Origin: JBLHKS01 sp047620505
GTDB taxonomy: Bacteria > Verrucomicrobiota > Verrucomicrobiia > Verrucomicrobiales > DEV007
DNA: 31,732 nt
NCBI GenBank assembly: GCA_047620505.1
Contig: JBLHKS010000067.1
Coordinates: 1-31,732, forward strand
Direction: 5' to 3'
This document shows positions 1-8,057 of the stretch, one piece after another. Each line of letters opens with the position of its first letter. Within the stretch, counting starts at the first letter, position 1. Under the pieces are notes generated by a model, which worked only from the letters and a program-made list of their open reading frames with translations, was not told the DNA's origin and ran no database searches. The translations under genes were made by a program, and so were the position numbers.

Positions 1-723
1 TGAGTCCGGCTGCTGAGTTCGCATCAACTGAAGCATCTCTTCGACTGTCGCCTGCTCGGCAATTTCGATCAACCCGCTCATCGGACGCGCTGCGGCCACC
101 GCGATGACATCAGGCGGAAGAACGGCCTCGCCGTTGATCAAATTGCCCGCTTTGGCGTAGGACACAGTCGCGGCGAGATAATCGTATTGATTCGCCCGCT
201 GACCGAGGATGAGAATGAGCGCATCGAGCGCTCCAGGCGGAGCCGGAGGAACCTCGCCATTCTGTTCGGCCTGCTCTATAGCCTGTTCCCGACCAGCGAT
301 CTCACGCGCCATGTTTGCCAACGTTTCGCGCGCCGGCAGAATGTCCTCAAACGAGTAATCGGTGCGCTTTTTATCTTTTGCCACGGCACCGATCGCAGTC
401 ATCACGTTAGAATCGTCGACTTTAAAAATCGGCAACTGCGTGGCGATGTGAGGCCGGAAAAACACGTCCATGAGCCACTCATCAGCGCCCAGGCGAAATT
501 TCTTGCCGCCAGCTTGAAAACTGACGGTGCTTTTCCCGCGCAACGTCATCAATTGGGCGTAGGCGAAGGTGCCCATCGGCATAATCCGGCCTTCATATTG
601 AACCGGAATCGCGGTGAAAATCTTGACCGCCTCTTCTGACCAAGGCGTATAACTTGTCAGTTCAGACCGGGCCATTCCTGGCAACAGCGCAGAAAACAAG
701 AGGAGTGCGAAAAACTTTTTCAT
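1..723 (-). CDS. CcsA/ResC-like cytochrome c assembly protein, N-terminal part (cut by window edge)
   Basis: The reverse strand is open from an ATG at 721-723 to the left edge, giving 241 codons with no stop. It begins with a signal-like segment (MKKFFALLLFSALLPGMARS) followed by a soluble, probably periplasmic region. No heme-handling tryptophan-rich segment is visible yet, so the membrane part would lie outside the window. The start is 2 bases after the ResB stop, which indicates co-translation. In PVC bacteria ResB is commonly followed by a long CcsA-type protein of cytochrome c maturation system II. The CcsA call rests mainly on this position, on length and on the exported N-terminus. The visible residues alone do not prove it. 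Confidence 0.6.
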   Translation of the reverse strand, partial: MKKFFALLLFSALLPGMARSELTSYTPWSEEAVKIFTAIPVQYEGRIMPMGTFAYAQLMTLRGKSTVSFQAGGKKFRLGADEWLMDVFFRPHIATQLPIFKVDDSNVMTAIGAVAKDKKRTDYSFEDILPARETLANMAREIAGREQAIEQAEQNGEVPPAPPGALDALILILGQRANQYDYLAATVSYAKAGNLINGEAVLPPDVIAVAAARPMSGLIEIAEQATVEEMLQLMRTQQPDS

Positions 724-725
724 GG

Positions 726-2054
726 TCATTTGTTCTTGGTGATCTCCTCTGCAATTTCGGTAGCCACTTTACCGTCAGCAGCTGCTGACGGCGAAGGGAT
801 CGGAAGGGCCGGCTTCTTCTTGGTTTGCTTCTGGATGTGGATCACGAGCCGGGAGATGAAGTGGATCAAAATGAAGACCAAAATCATGTACATCGCGTAT
901 TCCGGCCAGCGGTCCGATGGGTTGTCGACCACGGCGAATACGGAATAGTGAACGGTGTCCGGGCCTCCGTCCTGCGGGCCCCATTTCGACTGGAACATCA
1001 CGATTCCCCGGTCACGCATTGGTTCATTCATGCCGACTTTGTGGGGTACGGGCTCCATCCCCTGCTCGATTTTGGTGATCGCGCTCTCGAACTTTCGAGC
1101 CTTCTGCGTTCCCGGATATTTTTCGATGACGAACTCGTCCAATCTGACCTCAAACGGCAATTTGATGCGTTCTTTGACCATCTGAACGCCCCAATTCCGG
1201 CCGTCCATCTCGAAAACATGCGGAATCGGCTGGAGAAACTGATTATCCAAGTGATACGGGATGTGCGCCCAAACCAACGTTTCCTTTTCCTCTCCGTCTT
1301 CCCCTTTTGGCAGAAAACGCAGGTGAACGCCCGGTAAATTGGCTTCGGACTCTTCTTCGGGATCGCGGTCGAAAATCAGATAGCCGTCGACCGGTTTCAT
1401 CTCGATCTTCTCAGTTCCTTTCGAACCGTCAGGGACGATGAAACAGTTTCGGGCGTACTTCTGGACGACCAGTTCGAAGGGAAGCTCATCCGTGAAAAAC
1501 GTCCGCTCACTGCCCTGCTTGGCTTGTCGGAAATTCTCCACCGGAATCACAAAAGCATCAGTCGCACCACCCGACTCGCCTATCTCGTAGACCTCGAGCT
1601 GCCAATTATGGTAACTGACGTACTCGCTGGAGGTGTTCCCAGGAAACAGCGCCATGCTGCCTTCAACCTTGTATTGGTCCTCGATAAATCCGGCGAAGAT
1701 CAAAAAGATAATGCTGAAGTGAACTCCGTAGAGGGCGATATTCTTCGGATTCTTCCGAATTCGGAGAATCGTGCCGAACCCCATGTTGATGCAAAGAATC
1801 GTGAGAATCAGGTAGGCTCCCGGAAGGATCAGCGGCATTCCAAAAAGCTTATCATAGAAGAAAAAGCCGCTGAAATATTTGCTGACCGAGTCGTAAAGTC
1901 CGTCCTCCATCTGGTTCAGCGTGCCGAGCAGAGTCAGCAACGTCAGGTAAATCAGCAGGGTGGACGCGAGGCCAAGCGATGAGATCCAGTTGAGGAGCAA
2001 CCAGCCGAACTCTTTGGCGTTCTTTGGGGGAAATTTCTGTTTTTTAAGAAACAT
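726..2054 (-). CDS. resB: ResB-like cytochrome c biogenesis protein
   Basis: This 442-residue membrane protein has the ResB/Ccs1 layout. There are three closely spaced membrane segments near residues 18-46, 74-94 and 105-124, then a long extracytoplasmic domain, then one membrane segment at about 386-408 and a short basic tail. ResB works with CcsA in system II to carry heme across the membrane and attach it to CxxCH apocytochromes. A histidine (H112) lies in the third membrane segment. The gene sits between a lipoprotein gene and the CcsA-like gene on the same strand, and the heme c protein at the operon head would be a natural client. The C-terminal Ala-Ala-Ala is encoded by a long palindrome at 772-791. 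Confidence 0.85.
   Translation of the reverse strand: MFLKKQKFPPKNAKEFGWLLLNWISSLGLASTLLIYLTLLTLLGTLNQMEDGLYDSVSKYFSGFFFYDKLFGMPLILPGAYLILTILCINMGFGTILRIRKNPKNIALYGVHFSIIFLIFAGFIEDQYKVEGSMALFPGNTSSEYVSYHNWQLEVYEIGESGGATDAFVIPVENFRQAKQGSERTFFTDELPFELVVQKYARNCFIVPDGSKGTEKIEMKPVDGYLIFDRDPEEESEANLPGVHLRFLPKGEDGEEKETLVWAHIPYHLDNQFLQPIPHVFEMDGRNWGVQMVKERIKLPFEVRLDEFVIEKYPGTQKARKFESAITKIEQGMEPVPHKVGMNEPMRDRGIVMFQSKWGPQDGGPDTVHYSVFAVVDNPSDRWPEYAMYMILVFILIHFISRLVIHIQKQTKKKPALPIPSPSAAADGKVATEIAEEITKNK
772..791. repeat. AGCAGCTGCT palindrome, longest copy (20 bp)
   Basis: CCGTCAGCAGCTGCTGACGG is a perfect 20-base palindrome whose core lies at 777-786. It falls in the C-terminal tail of the ResB gene, where it is read as Ser-Ala-Ala-Ala-Asp. 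It lies about 50 bases upstream of the following start codon and could form a cruciform or an RNA hairpin. It is the longest of the 18 copies in the window. Confidence 0.85.
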
Positions 2055-2121
2055 GGGCTTTGCCTGTTTGTTAGCAGCGGAAAATCGAGGTGTGCGAGCG
2101 GATGAGATCCAGATTCTCGAA

Positions 2122-2742
2122 TTACAGGATCTTCAGGGAATCGCAGAATTCCTTGAAGCGGGCTTCGTGCTCTGCCACGACTTCCTTGGGACCTGTGAGC
2201 TTGACGAAGGTTGATTTGTTTTCGCCTTGCTCAAGAATCAGGCCGATCATTCGGAAACCCGCCTTGACCGGAGTTTGCGGTCCCATGCCTTTGAAATCGC
2301 CTTCGATATCGAGCCGAATCGCTGACTTTTCCATCAACGACTGTCTCGGCAGCGCGAAGACTTCATCTGCACTCAGCGCCGCCAAGCCCATCTGGCCTCG
2401 CCAGCGATTGACGTTCGCCTCGACCGTGCCGCTCGCCTGTGAAACGTAGCACTCGGCCTCAGCTCCGACGCCAAAGCTCAAGTTTACGAGACGCATCCGC
2501 ATCCGATCCGGGCCTGCGTCGCGCCAGCCAACAGGAATGACGAACCGCGTTTTCCCGAGCCGAACCATTTCGTCCAGGCTGAATCGCTGAGCGCTCGTCG
2601 CGTGAATGACCGGCTCCTGCTCGAAAGACTGGAGCTTGCGCTTCTGCGTGATTTCGATGCGCTCCGGCTTCTCGTCGCATCCGGAAAGCACGAGCATCGC
2701 GAGAAAAGCGACGGAGAAAGATCTGAGTGGGCGAATTTCCAT
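2122..2742 (-). CDS. Lipoprotein of unknown function in cytochrome c operon
   Basis: The 206-residue product starts with a lipoprotein signal peptide: basic start, hydrophobic run, and an LSGC lipobox with the acceptor cysteine at residue 22, followed by Asp. This predicts a lipid-anchored exported protein. The rest is a soluble alpha/beta-looking domain containing a WRGQMGL segment near the middle and no recognisable catalytic motif. The gene lies 18 bases after the heme c/LRR gene and 67 bases before resB, so it is probably co-transcribed with the cytochrome c maturation genes. I do not recognise a named family. A role in cytochrome assembly or in the associated electron-transfer chain is inferred only from position. 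Confidence 0.75.
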   Translation of the reverse strand: MEIRPLRSFSVAFLAMLVLSGCDEKPERIEITQKRKLQSFEQEPVIHATSAQRFSLDEMVRLGKTRFVIPVGWRDAGPDRMRMRLVNLSFGVGAEAECYVSQASGTVEANVNRWRGQMGLAALSADEVFALPRQSLMEKSAIRLDIEGDFKGMGPQTPVKAGFRMIGLILEQGENKSTFVKLTGPKEVVAEHEARFKEFCDSLKIL

Positions 2743-2760
2743 GAAAATCGGGTCTGGTTT

Positions 2761-4341
2761 TTACTTCGGCGGTTGGGCTTCGGCGGCTGGGTCCTCGGCG
2801 GGCGACTCTTCCTCGTCATCACCGTCAGAGCCAATGTTGATTTCAAGATTTACCGCTCTCTCAAAATCGCGCTTCCCCTGCGGCGTCACTTTCGTCTGCC
2901 AGAGGTAAAGTTTTCGGAGTTTCGGAAGCCCTTGAAGCGCGTCGAGACCCAAATCGGTGATTTCCGTTCCGTAAAGATTCAAATAATTCAGATTCTCGAG
3001 CCGACTCAGCCGCCCTAAGCCGCTGTCGGTCACCGCCGTGTTTTCCAGATGCAGCCGCTCCAATTCGACCATCCGGCCGATCAGTTTCATCCCCTCGTCC
3101 GTGATTTTGCTCCCGCCGAGATCGACCCAGGCGAGATGGCTTTCGACCGGGGCAAGCCGCAGCAGCTGCTCGTCGCCGAATTCCTCAGCGCTGTTGATCA
3201 CACTTAGCCGAAGTCGGTCGTCCTCAGCCGAAAGCTGCAGCAGCGAAAACCCGATTTCCTCAGCCGCCGTCTGCGCCTCAGCCAGCCGTTCGGTCTGCTC
3301 TTTCGGGCTCAGCGAGGCCCACGGCACGATCGGCTCTTCCACAGGCTCCGGCTCTCCAACCACGATCGCCGTGATCGCCTCCAACAGCTCCGGAGTCGGC
3401 TCAGCCTCGGCCACTTTCATCGTCGGCGAAGCGCCTTTCTCGATCCAGAGCACCAGGATCGCGATTTCCGATTCGGTCATGGGCACGTCGTCTTTTCCGG
3501 GCGGCATGATCTCTTCTTCGTCCGCTTCGGTCACTCGGTAAACCAGCTCGCTCTTCTCTGGATCCCCAGCCACGAATGACTCGCCGATTTCCCCGCCCTT
3601 GGCGAGTTCCTCGAAGCTGTCCATCCGCATTTTGCCCTTCACCTTTTCGAGTCCATGACATTGGATGCATTTCTCGTCGAAAATCGGCTGAATCACATCG
3701 GTGTAGAGAACCAGCTCGCCGACGTTTAATTCTTCGATTGGAATCTTGACCTCATCTTCTGGAAGCTTCCCTCCAAGCAGTGGCTTCAGGACCTCCGGCG
3801 CGTGCTCCGCGAGAAAATCCTCGCCGTGAACCAGCGAACCGCCGAGGTGAGCCGAGTAGCCGACCAAACCAACCGTGATCGTCAAAAGCCCGAGATACAA
3901 CGGCCTTGGTGCCTTCGCGATCTTCAAAACCAGGACGACAAAAGCGAGCACGGTCACGATCAGCCCAGTCCAGAAGTGCCAGTCCATATTTTCGCCGGCT
4001 TCCTGCTCGCCAACCATCAAGCAAAACCCAAGAACCGTCGACGCCGCCGCTCCAAGCGCACCAAACCAAAGCATCGGAGCCACGTTATCGCTCAAACTGC
4101 GCAGTGGTCGAATTCCGCGAGCGAACTCAACCACCAAGGCGATGAGAAGCAGCCCGATCGGCACGTGAACCGCGAGAAGGTGGAAGCGCCCGATGAAAAT
4201 CGCCAAGCTCCACTCTTCGTCGATCCCGCTCGTTCCAATCCAGATCGCACCGACAACCAATGCCCAGATAATCGCAAATCCGGCGGCAATTTTGACCGGC
4301 CCGCAACAGGGTTTTGAATCGGATTTTGGTTCGTCACTCAT
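2761..4341 (-). CDS. Membrane protein with single heme c site and leucine-rich repeats
   Basis: I chose the ATG at 4339-4341 (MSDEPKSDSK) because GAGAGAAG lies about 5 bases upstream. An alternative ATG lies at 4357-4359. The 526-residue product has about five membrane segments in its first 170 residues, resembling DUF2231-type membrane proteins. A planctomycete-type cytochrome c domain follows, with heme motif CIQCH (C225, C228, H229) and a likely axial Met in an MPP motif near residue 279. The C-terminal part (about 393-500) has short leucine-rich repeats of the 'LxxLxLxxTxITDxGL' kind, then an acidic/Ala-Pro tail. It heads the ccs operon. It probably passes electrons at the membrane, with the repeats as a protein-binding face. 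The partner is unknown. It is paralogous to the gene at 5584-7281. Confidence 0.85.
   Translation of the reverse strand: MSDEPKSDSKPCCGPVKIAAGFAIIWALVVGAIWIGTSGIDEEWSLAIFIGRFHLLAVHVPIGLLLIALVVEFARGIRPLRSLSDNVAPMLWFGALGAAASTVLGFCLMVGEQEAGENMDWHFWTGLIVTVLAFVVLVLKIAKAPRPLYLGLLTITVGLVGYSAHLGGSLVHGEDFLAEHAPEVLKPLLGGKLPEDEVKIPIEELNVGELVLYTDVIQPIFDEKCIQCHGLEKVKGKMRMDSFEELAKGGEIGESFVAGDPEKSELVYRVTEADEEEIMPPGKDDVPMTESEIAILVLWIEKGASPTMKVAEAEPTPELLEAITAIVVGEPEPVEEPIVPWASLSPKEQTERLAEAQTAAEEIGFSLLQLSAEDDRLRLSVINSAEEFGDEQLLRLAPVESHLAWVDLGGSKITDEGMKLIGRMVELERLHLENTAVTDSGLGRLSRLENLNYLNLYGTEITDLGLDALQGLPKLRKLYLWQTKVTPQGKRDFERAVNLEINIGSDGDDEEESPAEDPAAEAQPPK
3029..3055 (-). repeat. LRR codons shared with the paralogous gene
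   Basis: These 27 bases match 6521-6547 with a single difference. Both encode the same repeat unit (His-Leu-Glu-Asn-Thr-Ala-Val-Thr-Asp) in the two heme c/LRR proteins. It marks common descent of the two genes and could serve as a short recombination target. Confidence 0.7.
3161..3170. repeat. AGCAGCTGCT palindrome, copy 2
   Basis: Exact 10-base core, read on the minus strand as Glu-Gln-Leu-Leu-Arg in the heme c/LRR gene. The symmetry does not extend to the flanking bases. Confidence 0.85.
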
Positions 4342-4492
4342 CGTGCTTCTCTCACTCATGTTTTGCGGGGGCGGATTCTTACGTGGGTTTCGTTGCTGCT
4401 CAACCGGCAAATTCCAGCAATCCCGGTTGCCTGATTGAGCATTCGACTGCAATCACGCCGTGGACGCCTTCGATTTATCGAGACCTACGCGA

Positions 4493-5020
4493 ATGGAACT
4501 GCTAACTGAAGACGAAATTGAGGACCGCTGGGCGCGCGCGCTTAGCATGGATGATTCCGACCGGGCTGCGGCCTGGCGCGGGCTGAAAACCAAGCAGCTC
4601 ACGCTCTTCGCCTGGCTCGGTCATCGCGGCGAAACGCGGTTCGAACCGGAGGTCGCCGAACTGCTGATTTCCACGGCGACGCTGATCTGGGCGGTGTTTG
4701 CGGAGGACGAAGATGAGGACGACGACGACCAGCAGCTGCTGACGGTCGGCCCGGACGAGCTTGCCAAACTGGAAGAGGTCAACGCTCCGATCCTCCAGAT
4801 GCTGAGCGAAGACGAAGCGTTGAAAACGAGTTTCGAAGAGCGGTTCGACAACCTCGTTTACCACTTGGAAGAGGGCCTCGACCAGCAACATCTTTTCCAG
4901 CTGGCGTTCGAGCGGCTCGACGACGCTCACGCTGATCGAAACCCGGAGCTGAACGATTTTAATTTCGCGTTGCTGTTGTTTTTCTTGAAGATCCTGATCG
5001 ACGCGCTTGATGGAGAGTGA
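4493..5020 (+). CDS. Acidic hypothetical protein
   Basis: The 175-residue product starts at the ATG at 4493 (MELLTEDEIEDRW). A GTG at 4460 in the same frame is less likely. It is strongly acidic, with a Glu/Asp-only run near residues 74-83, and predicted mostly helical. It has no signal peptide or membrane segment, so it should be cytoplasmic. I do not recognise a family. Its stop overlaps the start of the next gene by one base (TGATG), so the two are translationally coupled and probably act together. The pair sits between two paralogous heme c/LRR genes, both of which run on the opposite strand. Confidence 0.7.
   Translation: MELLTEDEIEDRWARALSMDDSDRAAAWRGLKTKQLTLFAWLGHRGETRFEPEVAELLISTATLIWAVFAEDEDEDDDDQQLLTVGPDELAKLEEVNAPILQMLSEDEALKTSFEERFDNLVYHLEEGLDQQHLFQLAFERLDDAHADRNPELNDFNFALLLFFLKILIDALDGE
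4731..4740. repeat. AGCAGCTGCT palindrome, copy 3
   Basis: The core is flanked by C and G, giving a 12-base palindrome. It is read as Asp-Gln-Gln-Leu-Leu directly after the acidic run of the hypothetical protein. Confidence 0.85.
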
Positions 5021-5580
5021 TGAATTCTTTCCCCACTTCTGCTTTTCAACCTCAGCCGGGAAAACTCGGCCACTTGGTTTTCGAGAATCCCGATCGCGGA
5101 GTCGCGCCACGGCTTGAGCTTTCGATCGATCTGCCCTTCGGGCCCTTCGAAATCGATGACGAAGAAATCTCGACGGCGCTGTTGCTGAGCGGAATTCGGG
5201 TCCAAGGCCGGAGTTGGCGAGATTTCGAAAACGCAGCCGCCGACATTTCGCTGGCTGACGGTCAGGTTCGGCTTTTCGGCTCGCACAATCCGGTCGAACT
5301 CACGAGTTTGACTTTTGGCGAACTCAGCGGCCAGACGATTTCGGCAAAGCTGGAATTTGAGATCGATTTCGAAATGGAGGGCAACGACGAATACGGGATC
5401 ATCCCGCTAACGCTCGATGCAAAGCTGGAAATCGGGCGTTTGCGAATCGCGACTTCGATCAACAAGCGCCTCAACGCCGAAGCGTCAGAGATCGAACGCG
5501 AACTCGCGGAAATCGTCGATTTTGCCGCCTACGGAGCGATGGAAAAAGCTCCGGGCGGTCTGGAATATCCGTTGGCCTGA
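5020..5580 (+). CDS. Hypothetical protein coupled to upstream acidic protein
   Basis: The start is the ATG at 5020, which overlaps the previous stop and has GGAGAG just upstream as ribosome binding site. An in-frame GTG at 5017 would be immediately in front of it. The 186-residue product has alternating charged and hydrophobic residues suggesting a beta-rich fold, a Glu-rich helix near the C-terminus, and no signal peptide. I see no known motif. The gene ends 3 bases before the convergent stop of the second heme c/LRR gene, leaving no room for a separate terminator. Confidence 0.7.
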   Translation: MNSFPTSAFQPQPGKLGHLVFENPDRGVAPRLELSIDLPFGPFEIDDEEISTALLLSGIRVQGRSWRDFENAAADISLADGQVRLFGSHNPVELTSLTFGELSGQTISAKLEFEIDFEMEGNDEYGIIPLTLDAKLEIGRLRIATSINKRLNAEASEIERELAEIVDFAAYGAMEKAPGGLEYPLA

Positions 5581-5583
5581 AGG

Positions 5584-7281
5584 CTAGCCGCCGATCTTCG
5601 CCTGAGTCGCTTTCAACGCGGCTTCGAGCTGGGCTGCGATCGCTTGGTGCGCCTTCAGCTGAGCAGCTGCTGCATCGGCCGCAACTTTCTTAGCCGTCAC
5701 CGTTTTCTCAGCAGTCGCGACTGCGGTCGTAGCATCCGTCGCGTCTTTCGCTGCGGATACGGCCGATTTTTTGCTTTCGCCGACCAGCTTGGTTGCTTCA
5801 GCGAGGTTCGCCGTCAGAGCGGTCTCCAAAGCCTTGAGCGAAGCGTCGGTTTTAGCAGCGTCGACCGCTTTTTTGATCTCACCGGCGACCATTTCGAGAT
5901 CCTTGACCTTCTTGTCAGCAGCCGTTTGGAGCTTCTTCATCTGGTCGGCCTTCGCCTTAGTGCTGGCAAGCAACGTGTTGGCATCGGTGGCTGCTTTCGT
6001 GGCCGTGTCCGATCCAGTTTTCGCAGCGGCGAGGACCTGAGCAAGCTCGGTTTTCGCGTCTGCGAGCTTTTTCGAGACGGACGCCAAAGTTCCTGGCTTC
6101 GGGGCAGGAGCGGGAGCTGGAGCTGGAGCTGGCTTCGGCGCGGGAGCCGGCTTTACCGCGGGCTTCGGCGGAGTGGGTGTCGGCTTTGGCGCGGGCTTTG
6201 GCGGAGTGGGCGCGGGCTTTGGTGGAGTAGCCGCTGGCTTTGGAGGAGTGGGCGGCGCGGCCTTCGGAGGATCCGCTTTGGCGACCAGGACGGCCTTCTG
6301 AGCGGCCTCGTATTCCCAGCCCAAATTTACGACCAAACCAGGGATCGCAGCCTTGAGTTTGTCCGCTCCGGCCGGCGTCGCCTTCGATTGCCAGAGGTAA
6401 AGGCGCTTCAGATTCTTGAGACCCGCGAGTTTCGTGAGCCCGGCATCCGTCACGGCCGTTTTGTAGAGATTGAGATACTCGAGTTTCTGGAGACCAGCGA
6501 TTTGCGCGATGCCAGCGTCCGTCACCGCGGTGTTTTCCAGATGCAGCTTCGTCAAATTCGGCATTTTCGCGACACGCGCGATTCCAGCGTCCGTGATTTT
6601 CGTGCTGGCGAGATCAAGCCAGATAATCTGCCCCACGACGGGATTGAGCTGATCGAGTTGAGCGTCGCCGAAGCTGTCGATCACGTTCAGCGCGGAAAAG
6701 CGAAGATCGGCCGTGTTTTGGGCGACCGGCATGAGCGATGCGCCCGTTGCGTTCACTTTTTCGGCGGTTGCCGTAGCAACTTTCGCCGCAGCAGCTGCTG
6801 CCGCTTTTTCTGCCGCAGTCGGCTCTTTTTTCGCCGGGCTGGCCTTGGCCGAAGCCAGCAACTCAGCAACCGGAAAATCGGCAGGCAAGCCAAGCTGGCT
6901 CAGCTTCAATTCTTGATTTGCGCCCTTCTCAACCCACGCTTTCAGCAGCTGGGTTTCAACCGGAGTCAGCTGATCCTTGTCTTCCGGCGGCATGTGCTCA
7001 TCGTCGTCGGCAGGCAACTCGATTCGAACCCACAGACTGCTCTTAGCAAGGTCGCCACCGACGATTGCCAGTCCTTCGCCCCCGCCTTTGGCGAGATGAT
7101 CGAAGCTATCCAGCCGAAGTTTGCCCTTCTGTTTCTCCTCGCCATGGCAACTGGCGCATTTGTTTTGAAGAATTGAGGCGATCAGTTCCGGATAAACGAC
7201 CGGATCATCAGCCGCATTCACGGGTGATGAGCTAATGGAAATTATGGCTGCTGCGGTGAAAAGGAGGCGAAAACGCGTCAT
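5584..7281 (-). CDS. Exported heme c protein with leucine-rich repeats and Pro/Ala-rich coiled-coil tail
   Basis: The start is the ATG at 7279-7281. A TTG three codons earlier is less likely. The 565-residue product has a signal peptide ending near residue 23. A planctomycete-type cytochrome c domain follows (CASCH at C42, C45, H46, with an MPPED motif supplying Met97), then an Ala-rich linker, then leucine-rich repeats matching those of the protein at 2761-4341. Next comes a low-complexity Pro-Lys-Ala linker and about 160 residues of Ala/Lys-rich helix, probably coiled coil. Unlike its paralogue it has no N-terminal membrane block, so it is probably periplasmic, with the linker and coiled coil reaching the envelope or a partner. 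The electron partner is unknown. Confidence 0.85.
   Translation of the reverse strand: MTRFRLLFTAAAIISISSSPVNAADDPVVYPELIASILQNKCASCHGEEKQKGKLRLDSFDHLAKGGGEGLAIVGGDLAKSSLWVRIELPADDDEHMPPEDKDQLTPVETQLLKAWVEKGANQELKLSQLGLPADFPVAELLASAKASPAKKEPTAAEKAAAAAAAKVATATAEKVNATGASLMPVAQNTADLRFSALNVIDSFGDAQLDQLNPVVGQIIWLDLASTKITDAGIARVAKMPNLTKLHLENTAVTDAGIAQIAGLQKLEYLNLYKTAVTDAGLTKLAGLKNLKRLYLWQSKATPAGADKLKAAIPGLVVNLGWEYEAAQKAVLVAKADPPKAAPPTPPKPAATPPKPAPTPPKPAPKPTPTPPKPAVKPAPAPKPAPAPAPAPAPKPGTLASVSKKLADAKTELAQVLAAAKTGSDTATKAATDANTLLASTKAKADQMKKLQTAADKKVKDLEMVAGEIKKAVDAAKTDASLKALETALTANLAEATKLVGESKKSAVSAAKDATDATTAVATAEKTVTAKKVAADAAAAQLKAHQAIAAQLEAALKATQAKIGG
5662..5671. repeat. AGCAGCTGCT palindrome, copy 4
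   Basis: Read on the minus strand as Ala-Ala-Ala within the coiled-coil tail of the heme c/LRR protein. Flanking bases are G on both sides, so symmetry stops at the 10-base core. Confidence 0.85.
6085..6275 (-). repeat. Low-complexity Pro-Lys-Ala coding repeat
   Basis: Tandem imperfect units of 9-24 bases rich in GGCTTTGG, GGAGTGGG and GGAGCTGG encode repeated Pro-Pro-Lys-Pro-Ala and Ala-Pro-Ala-Pro units. They form an extended linker between the leucine-rich repeats and the coiled coil. Such repeats readily change length by slippage. Confidence 0.75.
6790..6799. repeat. AGCAGCTGCT palindrome, copy 5
   Basis: Symmetry extends to 14 bases (6788-6801). Read as part of a poly-alanine run in the linker after the heme domain. 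A GCN-rich run makes this copy the least surprising of the set. Confidence 0.8.
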
Positions 7282-7410
7282 GACGATCAATTGCTGTTTA
7301 CTAGAAGTTCAATTGGAACCACGGAAATCATCTCGGTGCCTTTCAGGTGGTCAACTGCTTTAAAGGAAAAACCGAGCGGGTTCGCAAGGCGGATTTGGGT
7401 AAGTTTGGGC

Positions 7411-7439
7411 TTGAAAACCCGTCCAATCGCCTCTTTTAA
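7411..7439 (+). promoter_or_regulatory. Likely promoter of the TetR gene
   Basis: TTGAAA (7411-7416) and TTTTAA (7434-7439) are separated by exactly 17 bases and resemble sigma-70 type -35 and -10 boxes. The operator-like palindrome starts at the next base, so a bound repressor would cover the transcription start. Confidence 0.5.
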
Positions 7440-7453
7440 ACAGACAAGTCGGT
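7440..7453. promoter_or_regulatory. Operator-like inverted repeat upstream of TetR gene
   Basis: ACAGAC-AA-GTCGGT matches the more perfect site at 8058-8071 (ACAGAC-TG-GTCTGT) at 11 of 12 arm positions. It begins 29 bases before the TetR start codon and directly follows the -10-like box, as expected for autoregulation. Confidence 0.55.
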
Positions 7454-7468
7454 TCAATTTAAAAAATC

Positions 7469-8038
7469 ATGGGTAAAGCAAACGCGAAAGATCGGATTCT
7501 GGAAACTGCCGGAAAACTCTTCGGTGAGCGAGGATATTCGGGCGTCGGAATCAACGAAATCATCCAGAAATCCGAAACCGCGAAGGCGACTTTTTACCAC
7601 CACTTCCCTACCAAAGAATGTTTGTGTGAGACTTGGCTGGCGGGAATTCATGAACAATCCCAAGTTCGCCACCAGGGAATTCTCGATTCTTCAGAGGATC
7701 CCGGAAAGAAGCTAGCCGAATACTTTGACGGTTTGCAGAACTATCTGGAATCCAACGCATTCCGGGGCTGCCCCTACACAAACACCGCGACCGTCGCGAC
7801 GACCTGCGAGTTGAAAATCTGCCAACAAGTCGAGCAGCATAAAATCTTCCTGCGCGATTTTTTCCGGGACCTCGGACGGACGTTCACCGCCAGCGGATCG
7901 AGAGCGAGGGAAGTCGGAGATGCGCTGTTTTTACTCTACTCCGGCGCATCGAGCGAAGCGCAGAATCTGCGGGCCTGCTGGCCGGTCGAAGCCGCCAAAC
8001 GAGCAGCGATTGAAATCTACGAAAAAGAAAAAGAGTAA
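7469..8038 (+). CDS. TetR/AcrR-family transcriptional regulator (LmrA/NemR-like)
   Basis: The 189-residue protein has the TetR N-terminal helix-turn-helix: a helix from about residue 6, then GYSGVGINEIIQKSETAKATFY as the DNA-binding unit (residues 22-43) and HHFPTKE at its end. The C-terminal ligand domain carries six cysteines, including a Gly-Cys-Pro at 100-102 and C113 and C118. The position of a conserved Cys after 'SGC/RGC' recalls LmrA/YxaF and the electrophile-sensing NemR, whose operators contain GAC(C)...GTC arms like those found here. It probably represses itself and the downstream sigma gene, and would release DNA on ligand binding or cysteine modification. The effector is not shown by the sequence. 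Confidence 0.85.
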   Translation: MGKANAKDRILETAGKLFGERGYSGVGINEIIQKSETAKATFYHHFPTKECLCETWLAGIHEQSQVRHQGILDSSEDPGKKLAEYFDGLQNYLESNAFRGCPYTNTATVATTCELKICQQVEQHKIFLRDFFRDLGRTFTASGSRAREVGDALFLLYSGASSEAQNLRACWPVEAAKRAAIEIYEKEKE

Positions 8039-8057
8039 TTTTTTGTTGCCGAAACAG

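Noticed and set aside
187..639. Open frame of 150 codons on the plus strand
   Set aside because: It lies opposite the CcsA-like gene, which has a signal peptide, coding-like composition and operon position. The plus-strand translation is Arg-rich and has no recognisable pattern.
5644..7176. Plus-strand open frame of 510 codons
   Set aside because: It is the shadow of the heme c/LRR gene. Its Arg/Ser/Leu-rich text arises from the Ala/Pro/Lys codons of the real gene.
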